IMG/VR virus record: IMGVR_UViG_3300035665_000002
Location: 1-64,000 of that record
From: a virus
Direction: 5' to 3' (one strand)
DNA length: 64,000 nucleotides
The position numbers and the translations under genes were made by a program. Positions 16,946 through 28,700 of this stretch are shown piece by piece (the first letter of the stretch is position 1; every line of letters begins with the position of its first letter). Under the pieces are notes generated by a model, which saw only the letters and a list, made by a program, of their open reading frames with translations, did no database searches and was not told where the DNA came from.

Positions 16946-19750
16946 TTACTGAGGCAGTATAAAGGCAGAATCACGATAAATAGATTGTACCCATACAATC
17001 TCGTCATTAGACGAAGAAACAGACATGTTTTTAGTGAGCATTATGATATCGTTTTGAGTTAGTTTTTGATCTCTACATGCTCTTAAAAGAATGTTTACGA
17101 CAGAAATGGCATCGATACTAACACTGAAATTGCGCACTAAAACTTCACCAAATTTCAGTGCAACAATAATTCTTCTGGATGGAACAATTCCCCAGTAAAA
17201 CGTTGATTTGTTATTGATGAATGTTGGTAAAAGCGCCATACAGGCACACAAAAATACCTGTGTATCGCCGGTAACGGTAGCTACTGTACTTGCGATGCTC
17301 AATGAATTTAAAGCGCATGCACCAAAGGATATTCCAAAGTAATATTCGTCGTAGATTTCAATGGTCCCATAAGCGTTAGACCACCTGTCTATTACGACTT
17401 TGTCTTCTTCAACTTCAGTGCATAAACGTCCGTCACGAACGTTACACATAGGCGTATATGCATACATCGATCGACGAACGCCGTTGAATTCCAGCTCGCG
17501 TTTGAACGTCTTTGGACCTTCTTTAAATTCCATTAGAGTTTCATATGAATCTTGCGTCAATATTCTATATAACGTTCGCTTAGATACCGCTTTTAGATTG
17601 AACGTTAATGTCCCGCTGGAATCAATGTGTACATCTTCGACGATACCCTTCGCCGTCCGCTCGACTTCTCCTATCGTATTACTCGGATCGAGTTTATCGG
17701 CATTTCTCATACATATTTGCCGACCATCAGATATTCTTCCAGTGACAAAAGAACTCGAGTATCTTGACAACAATAACATGAGAATATGCCCGTTATAACG
17801 TCGACAAGCGTCAACGACATCACTGAGATCTAAGCCCGGCAATTTGAGGCATTTAAAAATACCGATAATGCTGTTAACAGATTTGTCAAACGCGACTATC
17901 TGCTTTGGAGACAGATAATTATCGTTACACCACCTGAAAAGATTTTGCTTTGGAATCGCCGACATTTCGATGTAAATGTGCACAAACATAAACATGTCGT
18001 TGTACTGATCGCGGTCGAACTTTTTAACGGACTTTTCGTACATGTAAACGTTGTCGCGATACTCTTCTGGTGTCTTGTAAAACATGGCTATTGGCCTGGG
18101 CATAAGTGGTTTTTGTATAGATAAACCAGCAGCTATGATCATTGCTGGTACTGCACATCCGAGCTGTATACCAGTCATAATCATGCGTGTCAAAGTTATG
18201 TCTATGGGAAGTCCAAGAGCTATCAGGCCGATACTCGTAGTACCTGATTCATCGATCATTCCCCATTCGATTAAACGCCGAATAGCAGCGTTTATGTCGT
18301 CGACCGATGGTGGTGTTACAAGTTTACCGAGAACATCAACTGGTTTACCATATTTTTGGAGATTTGTATAAACCTGTAATGCAGTGTTCTCGAGTGGCAA
18401 TAATTCCGTTGGATCATTATCCTGAAACAGCGCCCATGCACTTTTCGAATACATTCTATATACTGTACCATTTGCCACTCTACCTGCGCGTCCTGTACGC
18501 TGCTTTGTAGCAGACTTCGATGCCCATGAGCAAGTAATTGTGCGCATTTTCTTAGTAGAATCATACTCTATGCGCCGACTCATACCAAAGTCGAACACAC
18601 AAGTAACATCTGGAATCGTTACAGAGGTTTCTGCGATGTTTGTGGCAAGAACGATTCTACATAAATTTTGAGGAACTCTGTCGATGATTCTCCGTTGTTC
18701 TTCAATATCGACACTGGAGTGTAAAACACATACTTCGAAACCGGGATCAGCGATACGATTGTACATGGCCTCAATCTCGTTAATTCCTGGCAAAAATACT
18801 AGTACGGCTGAACCAGCCTTCGCGACGCTCCTGAGTAACGATAGGAAAGCTACACATAGATCATCACGAATAGGCGGAGGAACCCTGGATGACTTTGTTT
18901 TTGAGCACCAATCAACAAAAACCTTATTTCCCTTGGCGAAGTCATCTAGCCACATTTCTGTTACGGTGAACTCATTTGACCGGAGCTTAACGAGAGCACT
19001 TTTTGTCCCAAAATATGTATCAAAAAGTTGATGCTCGATCGTAGCAGACATAAGTACGATTTTCTTCGGTGATTTCGTCAAAGTCAGTTTCACAACGAGC
19101 GCTAGTAAATCTGACTCTAAACTGCGCTCATGTACCTCGTCCATGATGATGTGTGTAGCTTTTGTCCACAACTCGTCAGAACGCATCAGAGATTCCAGTA
19201 AATACCCAGTGGTTACATAAAGGATGTGTGTGCCTCCGGAGTCCGAGCGAACCCCACCACCTAGACGAAATCCAACGTTGTTACCAACTTGTTCACCGAT
19301 TAACGATGAAACACGCTTAGCCAGGCCACTAGCAGCTATTCGCCGAGGCTGCGTTACAATAATATATCTACTACGGTCTTCCAGGAACAACGACAACGGT
19401 ACCATTGTCGATTTTCCACATCCAGTATTTCCCATGATGGTAGTTACAGAATTTTCTGCAATTGTTCGCAAAACATCATCTTTTTGTTCGAGATTAGTAA
19501 TACCTCTGACGACATCTTCGCGCAAAACTGCAGGCATGGCCTTGCGGACAAAAGACATGTCTGGTTGCGTTATTTGATCAACGATGTCGTCTCTGGATAT
19601 AATAACCGGATCAGGTACATCGGCGACAGTTTCTGTAACGACGACTTCGGGCGCTTTTTTTGCGCTAAAACGCGATAGCGAAACTTTGGGTTTAGGGTTC
19701 GACGTTGTTATTTCTAGCTTTACATTTGACCACGGATCATTGAAAGACAT
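16946..19750 (-). CDS. DEAH/DExH-box RNA helicase
   Basis: 934 aa, start at 19750 from TATAAAATG. The helicase core is complete. Motif I is MGNTGCGKST (about residue 107), motif II MDEVHERS, motif III MSATIEHQL, motif V ATNIAETSVTIPD and motif VI QRTGRAGR. The rest of the C-terminal half lacks a motif I can name. It belongs with NTP-dependent RNA helicases of the DHX/NPH-II type, which unwind RNA during viral transcription or mRNA maturation. Residues 1-80 are a polar N-terminal extension. The gene follows the 2982-aa gene on the same strand, with a 41-bp gap that contains the latter's 3' hairpin and this gene's TATA block. Confidence 0.92.
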   Translation of the reverse strand: MSFNDPWSNVKLEITTSNPKPKVSLSRFSAKKAPEVVVTETVADVPDPVIISRDDIVDQITQPDMSFVRKAMPAVLREDVVRGITNLEQKDDVLRTIAENSVTTIMGNTGCGKSTMVPLSLFLEDRSRYIIVTQPRRIAASGLAKRVSSLIGEQVGNNVGFRLGGGVRSDSGGTHILYVTTGYLLESLMRSDELWTKATHIIMDEVHERSLESDLLALVVKLTLTKSPKKIVLMSATIEHQLFDTYFGTKSALVKLRSNEFTVTEMWLDDFAKGNKVFVDWCSKTKSSRVPPPIRDDLCVAFLSLLRSVAKAGSAVLVFLPGINEIEAMYNRIADPGFEVCVLHSSVDIEEQRRIIDRVPQNLCRIVLATNIAETSVTIPDVTCVFDFGMSRRIEYDSTKKMRTITCSWASKSATKQRTGRAGRVANGTVYRMYSKSAWALFQDNDPTELLPLENTALQVYTNLQKYGKPVDVLGKLVTPPSVDDINAAIRRLIEWGMIDESGTTSIGLIALGLPIDITLTRMIMTGIQLGCAVPAMIIAAGLSIQKPLMPRPIAMFYKTPEEYRDNVYMYEKSVKKFDRDQYNDMFMFVHIYIEMSAIPKQNLFRWCNDNYLSPKQIVAFDKSVNSIIGIFKCLKLPGLDLSDVVDACRRYNGHILMLLLSRYSSSFVTGRISDGRQICMRNADKLDPSNTIGEVERTAKGIVEDVHIDSSGTLTFNLKAVSKRTLYRILTQDSYETLMEFKEGPKTFKRELEFNGVRRSMYAYTPMCNVRDGRLCTEVEEDKVVIDRWSNAYGTIEIYDEYYFGISFGACALNSLSIASTVATVTGDTQVFLCACMALLPTFINNKSTFYWGIVPSRRIIVALKFGEVLVRNFSVSIDAISVVNILLRACRDQKLTQNDIIMLTKNMSVSSSNDEIVWVQSIYRDSAFILPQ

Positions 19751-19759
19751 TTTATACAT

Positions 19760-19780
19760 ATATATATTTTTAATATATAT
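19760..19780. terminator. 3' hairpin of gene 19792-28740
   Basis: Perfect 9-bp stem (ATATATATT) with a TTT loop, 11 nt beyond the stop at 19792 and directly upstream of the helicase promoter. Confidence 0.65.
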
Positions 19781-19791
19781 TTTTTACATAT

Positions 19792-22700
19792 CTAAGAAAG
19801 AGGTAGCATACTTCTTGTAGATGGTTTTGGCACTCTGTTACGGTCTCTTGAGTAGCAATCAACCGCAGTTGATATTTGTGAATTAGAGCAAAATGGCCCA
19901 GTTATAGCCCCCATTGACGGACACATCGACGCGTAAGGAGCTAGATTTAAAGGCGACCAAATCGCCACTATTCCAGTATTCAGGGTTTTAACCTTCATAA
20001 ACTCTCCTGAGCAATCTGATTGTAGATAGAAACCGATACCTGTACCAGGTAAGATAAATCCATAGAGACCATTATTAATTTCGTTTGGCCTAAATATAAA
20101 TAATTCTTTCGGATCGATTATCGATAAAGGATTTATATAACTGGCGCCAGAGCTTGTGACATTTGTATTGATCGTCATGCCATCGTTGAATACAAAACCA
20201 TTCGGAATGCTTTTAGTCTTACATGAGGTTGAGCTCGCTGTTATGGTTATCTGATACGTAAGATCATTAATGTTACTTATCACGTTATTATTTGTCTTAT
20301 TGAAAGAGTCTAGATTAAGTAAATCGCTATTTGCAGTCGAAACGGCGGTCGTGTAAGTAACGTAAACAAAGTATTTGGAATCAGCTTCATAACCGCATGG
20401 TGCGGATCCGTTATATATAAGTGTTCCAGCTCCACTGTCGAGAAAATCCCAAGGAGCTTGTGTGGACGGGCGATTTATATATCCATCGTTCGTGGGAATT
20501 CCTCCTACGGCGTAACGCAAAGGACCGCATCGTGTGAGCAAATTTGCCATGTACGTTGAATGATCATATATATGATTTGAAACCGCATAAGAATCATTGT
20601 TTTCTACAAAATAGGCATTCGTCGAACTAAACATTTTGTTCGTATAATTAAAAGATCCACCACCTCCACATTTAATTTCATAGCTAAGATTTGGCGGTGT
20701 GGACGATGTTACGGTATATCCGAGCGATTCTAAATCATCAAACGTATCTATGGCTATTCCTATCGCTATAAATTCCATCGTTGCCAAAATAGATGTCGAC
20801 AAATCATCATCAAACTTGCATATTTCGTATCCTGGAGGTGCCGATACCGATATTAATGATTTTGCCGCCGACGTAGGGAAAGCAATATTAGCTGCCATCG
20901 ATAAAAACAATGCAATGTCAGTGACAATAACGCCGGTTATTTCACAATACATCATAAATATCTGAAGTAGACTTATTTTCATGCCATTTAGTATGTCTAC
21001 ATCGAAACTTGGATCACACTGTTTATCTGCTAAATTTCTCATCGCATCCAGCATTGTATATATCCACGTAACACTTGGATCTTGTGTTGTATATGACATG
21101 TTATTGTACGTAATCACAGAGTCGATGACAGTTGTAAGTGACGTCGATACATCTTGAGCCATCGCGCTGAGATCAGGAACACTAATTTGCACATCTGCCA
21201 AAAGAGTATAAATACCCTTATTCCCATTTAAATATACGGTCTCGATCTCCGTTTTCATGAAATCGGGCAGCCCTGATATTGTGCCACGCCATGCATCTAA
21301 AATACTATTATGAAAATTTTGCAATTCAGCCTGAAAATCATCACATGCTGAAGTAGTCTCGGCGAAAGCATTAGATGTTATTTTACAGCCATTTGTAGCG
21401 AGCTCTAAGGTTCTTGACGTCGGTACTTCTGAATCATGAAGTGTGATCCATGCGCCTGGTCCTGTAGGAATTGAAGATGTAAATGTTGACAATTTACTTT
21501 GCAATTTCGTTAATGTTATAGCTCTCCATACACTAGTATCTCCGCCGTTCTCCCTTATATAGCCGATTATATCATTTAGCGCGCTTGACATACCGATGAG
21601 AGCACCTGGTACCTGTGACGTTGCATAGGTCGTGAGAGCCGTTATCGCAGGTACAGGGTTAGGGTTAGGGTCAGGGCTAGGGTCTATATTACTGATTGCA
21701 GCATTGTACTTCACTATATTATTTTGTATTGTCTTAAGTTGATTTACGCTGTCTTTTCCTAGCATCGTATTCGTAATATTGGTGATGTCAGTGTTATCGT
21801 AATTTACTGGGTTAGTTTTCGGGTCCGGCGGCGTTGCGAACTGTGTTTGTTTAGTGACAAATCTGGATTTAAACATGTTTTCGCTACCGTTAACCAACGC
21901 TCTAAATTTGACATATTCGCACTGACGTACAGAATTCATAACACGCTGATCCCACGGTAAATTATCGGAAATTAAATCTCTAACCATAGACGTCGATGCC
22001 CTTGGATGACTAGTATATGGACACATATTTCGTAATGTTTCAAAAGAGTAATATGGATGACCATTTACGCTTGTCCAGTGTAAACTAGGAATTCCTATGG
22101 ACCCTCCCATTACGATAGGCATCCTTGTTGTGCGTGTACAAGCAACAGCTGTACGTAGATCAGTATACATGCGTTTCGGACGCATCTGTGTTACCCCAAA
22201 AACGTCACCAGGATTGTAAAAGCCCAAAACAATATTACTAGCATATACAGTTATATCTGATACACTTATGGTAGTTATTGTAATAGTATAAACGGTATCT
22301 TTTGTATAACCTCCTGTCGTTAGTGATGCTTTATAACCTACGTTTGTATCAAAATCGTCGATACTTAATGTCGTTGGATTCCAATCGACTATTGTAGCTG
22401 GAACGGTACTTGGAACGCTAGCTATTTTACCGGTCACAAAAAAGATACTATTTTGAGAAGGATATCCCGCATAGCAGTGATAAAGTTTAGGCGAAGGGTT
22501 AGACGAGGTCGCGTACGAAATGGTAGTCGGTATATACCGCTTTACGTACGTGCCATGTTCGTAACCTATCGTATAATATTTATTAGCACCATTACTGGGA
22601 CTATCTTCGTACAAATCTGTTGTCAATGTATTGAGTTCCAATAGCGAATGCGAGACTGATATGGCTCCGATATTAATAAGATGATCGATGACCGAAATAG

Positions 22701-25700
22701 GAGAAAAAGTGTCACCAGACTTCTTATATAGAACACCTCTGCGGAACGTAGAAAAGTCTGTAAAAGTAACAAAATGTCCACCGTTAGGGACGATCGTATT
22801 AATGTTAGTATCAGCTACCAAGACCCCCGACGCACCGTAGACCGCAGCGTAGAGATATATTCCACATCCGGGACGTGCATTTATTTGTGGTCCAGCCCTG
22901 GCATTTTGCTGTATTGGAGCATCGACAACTTCGAATTTAGCGTCGTCATAAGTTTTCATATCGATCCCACTAATAGAACCGTAGTGACGTTCGGCGGTCG
23001 ATGACACTGATATCAATTTAGACACGTGAATGAAATTTGTATATCGATATTTTTCTAGAACGCCCTTGCTTGCAGTAATTTCGTTATAAGCAACAGGAAT
23101 TGGCAGTTCCAATTGGACCATTTTGGTGGCACGGTTAAAACCGATTATTCTATTGGCACAATACACTTTTTTCTTAACCGCACCACTCATACCACCGTTG
23201 GGAATCAATTGGCCATTAACGTTGCTTAAAATAGCATTGTTTACGGTTAAATCTCTGACATCACGACCGTCAGAAATCTCGGGAACTGTCCTTATATGGC
23301 ACGCGTAACCAAGCGATCCGAGACGAACATATTTTGGTATATTTGTCGTGCTCTGAGACCCAGTTTGTCTGTAGTTGTAGACATTTTCCGGAGTAAGATC
23401 TATGAAGTTAGCACTGGTAACCGCACCACTGCCTTGGTCGCACATGGATGTGAATTCCGGATAGCCTAAACGCGGTGCTACGACAACTGGATGTCGCAAA
23501 TCGATCTCGACTCTGTTTTGTTCTATAACACCTGTATTTTCCAACCATGCTGACACTGGAGCAAATAGAGTTTTCAAGACAATACTTCCGACAGTTGTTG
23601 TACCAAGAAGCTCCCCGGCACCGATAGTTCCGACAACTGACCCTTGTGTTAAACTCGACGGATTAGCTTCCGAAATTGGTATCCGTTGTATCCAAGATGG
23701 TTCATCTGGAACACTGTAAATATCGTATCCCAAAATAATCCATCTCGATGGATGAACATCGATGCCGCGATCGAGATCTATCGTATAATTACCCATATCG
23801 GGAGCTTGTGGAAGACGCATCCAGAATTGTTCTGCACCGCTTAAATCTTCAGCCGTTTCCATCCAAAATCCATGTCTGTGTTCATTTACATAGACGGCAT
23901 CTGCCAGTATTCCAGTCGGCGTTTGCATAGCAAGCTGACTATACAACGGCATCGTAGGAGGAATTGCGCTATTTCCTAATGGCGGTAACGGTGTGGCGAT
24001 TTCAGATGTTGTTGGAATGGAAACTGAGACTGTGTAAGGCAATTGACTGTATGGATAACATGATGTTAAAATGCCGCTAGGGAGCGCTGAACCACGCAAT
24101 TGCCATGTTGCCATTTTAGCAAGATCGAAATCATCATCTTTAGCGTCTCCATTCATTATCGATTTCGCTGGTGCCGCCATCTTCGCATCTTTCATGAACG
24201 CCGCCATAAAATTCATGTACGCAGCCTTTATCTCGTGTCCCGTCTTATCAGCCCAGGTTAGGGTTACGCGACTCTCGTCCGTAGAGGTCGACGGCGCTGT
24301 GAAAATCCCATAGGGTCCGGGATCTCCACTAAAACCTGAAATCTCGGGATTGCGAGGCATAAGTATAGGATTGAGGTCGGTGATATTATGTAGTTTAATA
24401 TTATAGATCACTATTGTAGATTCGTCATTAACATCATTCTTTACCGATATAATTTCGGTGCCACCGGAAGTGATAGTCGGTAAAAGAAACGTGGGATCAC
24501 CGTTTGGAGCGGTCGTGACAGAGCCGTTCGTCATCTCAAATGTACTAAATAATGAACTATTTATCCCGACTAATCGTTGATAAATTATTGACGGAGGCGT
24601 CGATGAATCTGGCGTAAATTCATCGGTCGTATGTAAGAATATTTTCGTTGATATTGGTGCATCTTGCACAAAATAATCTGCATCGTTAGTTGTACTTTTC
24701 CATCCAGTATAAAACAATTCCAAAAAACCAGGAGTGTATACTTGAGGATTAATGTCATTTATAGTGAAATTTAGCCTGACGGTTGGCCAATTCGTTGTGA
24801 AATTTATTATCTGATTATACCAGAAATGTGATACATGAGAATTACCTTTATATGTATATTTTTTAATATTTGTCTGGCGCTTATAGGGCGGTTGAGTATT
24901 CATATTAGTTAGTGTCATTGATGCATTTGACAAAGTCAAAGATCCCAGACTATAGCTAAAGTTATAGGTGTTGACAAGTGGAATATCGCCATCGCTGGGT
25001 ATAGTAATTGACACTGTAGTTCCTGTTGAAAGGTATAGGTCTGTTCCAGGAGCAACGACTGCGTTAGATGCATATGTTTCCCGGAAGGGCGATAATGGTA
25101 CATGTTTCATCACGTCTGATTGACGATTTCCGAGAACGATACCACCGGCAACACTAAGAACAAATCGTTCAAAATCTGGAGTACCGGGTGTCATGTTTGG
25201 TAAATATTTTAAAGCGAGATTCATTATTTTTGATGCTCCCCATTCTATAGCAAGTGTCAGAACTGTAATAGGTGACATCAGCGTATAACCAGTTTGTAGC
25301 AATGGAACGAATGCTTCGGCACAATCAAATGCATATAGCTGGGTTAATTCTGACGTAGAGATGCCGAACTTTATTACGAATGCTGCCCACGTTAAATAGT
25401 ATCCGTCATCGAGTGCCTGTTTACGTACTAAACCTGCATCACGCGTCGGGCTGGAAGAGAAAATCATATCTCCATCTAGACTTCCATAATCACCCTTAAA
25501 GAGCGTGGTTAAATATACACTTACGTCGAAGTTATTCAACGATGCCAAAAACCATATTCCGCATCCTTTTACTACATATTGTTCCGACGGCATGTTAGGT
25601 TCGAGTGTCAGTGTACACAAGGGTACTAGCTGTCTTTTTGATCTCGGCAAAGGGTTAGGGTTAGACTTATTTTTAACCTCTGTATACAAATATCTAGACG

Positions 25701-28700
25701 ACGGAAACACTGTATCTGACGATTGGGGTGTACAGTTTCCGTCTTGTGTATAAGTTATCGTATAGTTCTCTGCAGTTATTATCTCAGTCATCTTGTCTAT
25801 GACGCTCAATGCCCCTATAAATACACCAATTGGACCAGTCTGAAGCACAAGTGTACTTGTTTGTAGGTGGAGCTTTTCGCCGGCATAATTAACAACGCTC
25901 TCACCATTCCAGTAACCAACAAAAATATTCCATATCTCATCGCCCACAAAAATACCCGGACGTCGCCATATCGCTCCATACATCTGACCTATGGTCGCAG
26001 AATATATCCAATTTTCAAAATAACTTATGGGTACGAGATATTTTTGCTCCGACATTGGACAAACGATTGTCTCAACCGGACTAACGTTGTCTTCGGATAG
26101 TATTCCATCGCCTACGCCTATAAGAGCGTCACTGATGTTTAAAACTGTGCCGTTTTTCTCTGATTTATTAACTATCACAAACAAGCCTCTAGAATAATAT
26201 TTATAAAAGCGTAAATTTCCTGACGTAACGTACTTTCCATCGATATAAATCTCTACCCAATTTGATCCAGGAATATTTGGTAAAGTTACAGTATTTGTCG
26301 ATTGATCATATCCAATTTGTGCACCATTAGTCCGTGTTGAATATCTATAAATATTGCTGCCATTTATACAATAACCGACATCTCCGTACGTATACAGATT
26401 TGTTAAGTATATATAACAGTTAAACATTGTAGTCGCAGTCTGCGTAAACGAAATCGGAAAAGCGGTGCTAGTCAAAATAGTGCCTAATGACTGAGAGTCA
26501 GTATTGACATAATACCGTGGACTTGCTTCGGCGCCACTTTTCCACAGTTTTCCAGAGCCATCTACACCACGATATGGCGATGTCGTTGGGAGCTCTTGAC
26601 TGAGTATTTTACCACCATTTGTTACAACGAGAGTAGCTTTTAATAATGGACTCCACTGATAGGCGTTCCACGGCATTGGACGTTCGTAATATTCTATGTC
26701 GATGTTTCCAGATTCTATACCAAAAGCCACAGATTCTAAGAATTTTTGCGAATACCCTTCGACTTGTGGAAGTCCCGCGTCAGGATCGTACGTGACAGTG
26801 TCTATTCCGAAAAGTTCTTGTATCGGCAATGATTCTAAATATGCGGTTGCACTGGATACACTAGGAACAGTTTCAACAACTGTTTTCATACTTATGTTTC
26901 CTGATCCCATGAGCACGTCCCACACTGGCAGTGATCCAAGAAAATCTATCACCATATTTACTACAGATATCGTATCCGAGTTCGCATTTGTCAACAATGA
27001 GTTCAGCATATAATCCAGGCCGTATAAGACATTTATCGATACAGGATCACCAAGACCTATCCATGTTTTTTCTGCACTTATTGTCATGAGTATAAACATG
27101 GCTATTCTTAGCACACTCGCTATATTCATTAGTGGTGGAAGGGTCGTTAGACCTGGTGTAACCACTGCAGGGCCAGATGATTTCGTGATTTCAAGCGAGT
27201 AAAACAATGATACTGCTCCGGCAAAATTACCATTGGGCGGAGGCGTAAGCATGTATGATTCCAGTGCTGGAAATAGTGTCGTGTTATAATAATTTACCAA
27301 CTCGATGACACTAGCGTTGGACGATTTTGAGATAACGTTTGGGCCATATTTTTTACATTCCGTAACGATATCACTGACGACTGTATTAAATGCTTTGACT
27401 GGAGAATTTGGCGTTATGTTGAACGTGGCGTATATTCCTTTCCAGCGCTGTACAACAACGGACGTAGGTGGCACGCCGATGTAGAAATGTTTATAGAAAT
27501 TTCTGAACGCAGTCATGTGATTTTCAAGTGTGTATTCAGTTACGACTGTAGGTATAAATTTGCGATTAGGATCCACAATAACAGGTCTTCCAAAAACATT
27601 AGACGGAGTCGCAGACGCAGATAGTAATTTACAAGTAGTTAATGGATATCGCATGGCCAATTCAAACATGTGATAATCTAGCTTACAGCTAGTGAACATA
27701 AGCTTTAAAAAATCACCAAAATTATCATACGTGAACATATATCGCTCGTCAGGCATTTCAAAGGCATTTTCGCAAAAATATTTTATCGATGTAGCATCGA
27801 TCATGGGTGTTCCTGGCGTCGTCGTAACACTATGTAGATACGCATTAACGTCTGCTATGGTTTTGTTCCTCACATTAACGGCCCTTTGTGGAGCTACAGA
27901 TTTAAAAACATGACACAATGCATATTTAAGATTAAGTAGCTTTTTTGGTGAATGTTTTTTCATACTAAACGTAAATTTGTTTTTTGCGTAATCTTTTTGT
28001 AGCGTACCTTCGAATAGTACACTCAAAAAGTCCCATAAATATTGACCAAAATCATTCGTAATAGGCGTTTTTAAAATATTTGCATACGCTGACGCTACAT
28101 TCGAAAAATGTTCTAGGTGTAGTGTATAAACTTTGTTATCTTTTGTAGATCCATATAATGCCGAGAAAATCCATGACAGATTAGAAGGCAGTTTCGTGAC
28201 AGGTACAGCTGCAGGACAGTTGAGCGCGAATCTCAAATATGGCCAAATATCCTGCATATATGGACTGATATCTTTGACTGTCAAAGTAATATAATCGACA
28301 CCCAAAGCCCATGGCGTGGTCCATCGCGTAAGTAAGGATCCGGGCGGAGAGCCGGGATTTTTGCCATACGTTAGCCAGAATTTTTGTGCTCCGTGTCTAG
28401 GGTCGTTGTAATAATTTACGAATTCAATTGTCAGCAATAATGCATATCTGTTATCGTTAGTGTTAGGGGTAAGTGGAGGTGGAGCGATCGCGATACACCC
28501 AGGTCCAAGATCCGGATGACCATATATGATAAAAAGATCGTCTGACACCTGGGATCGCAGAAGTGTAGAGGTTACCATTGCACACAATTTTTGCAAACTT
28601 GTAAGCTTACTAATTTGAACATTGGCTTGGTACGAAGGTGTCGTTGGACTAGGGATAGTAGTGTGCCATATGTATGGTTGTTGACCGTTAATGTCGAACA

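Noticed and set aside
16862-17062. 66-aa plus-strand ORF
   Set aside because: It overlaps the 3' end of the DEAH helicase gene and its hairpin, has no start motif, and looks like chance.
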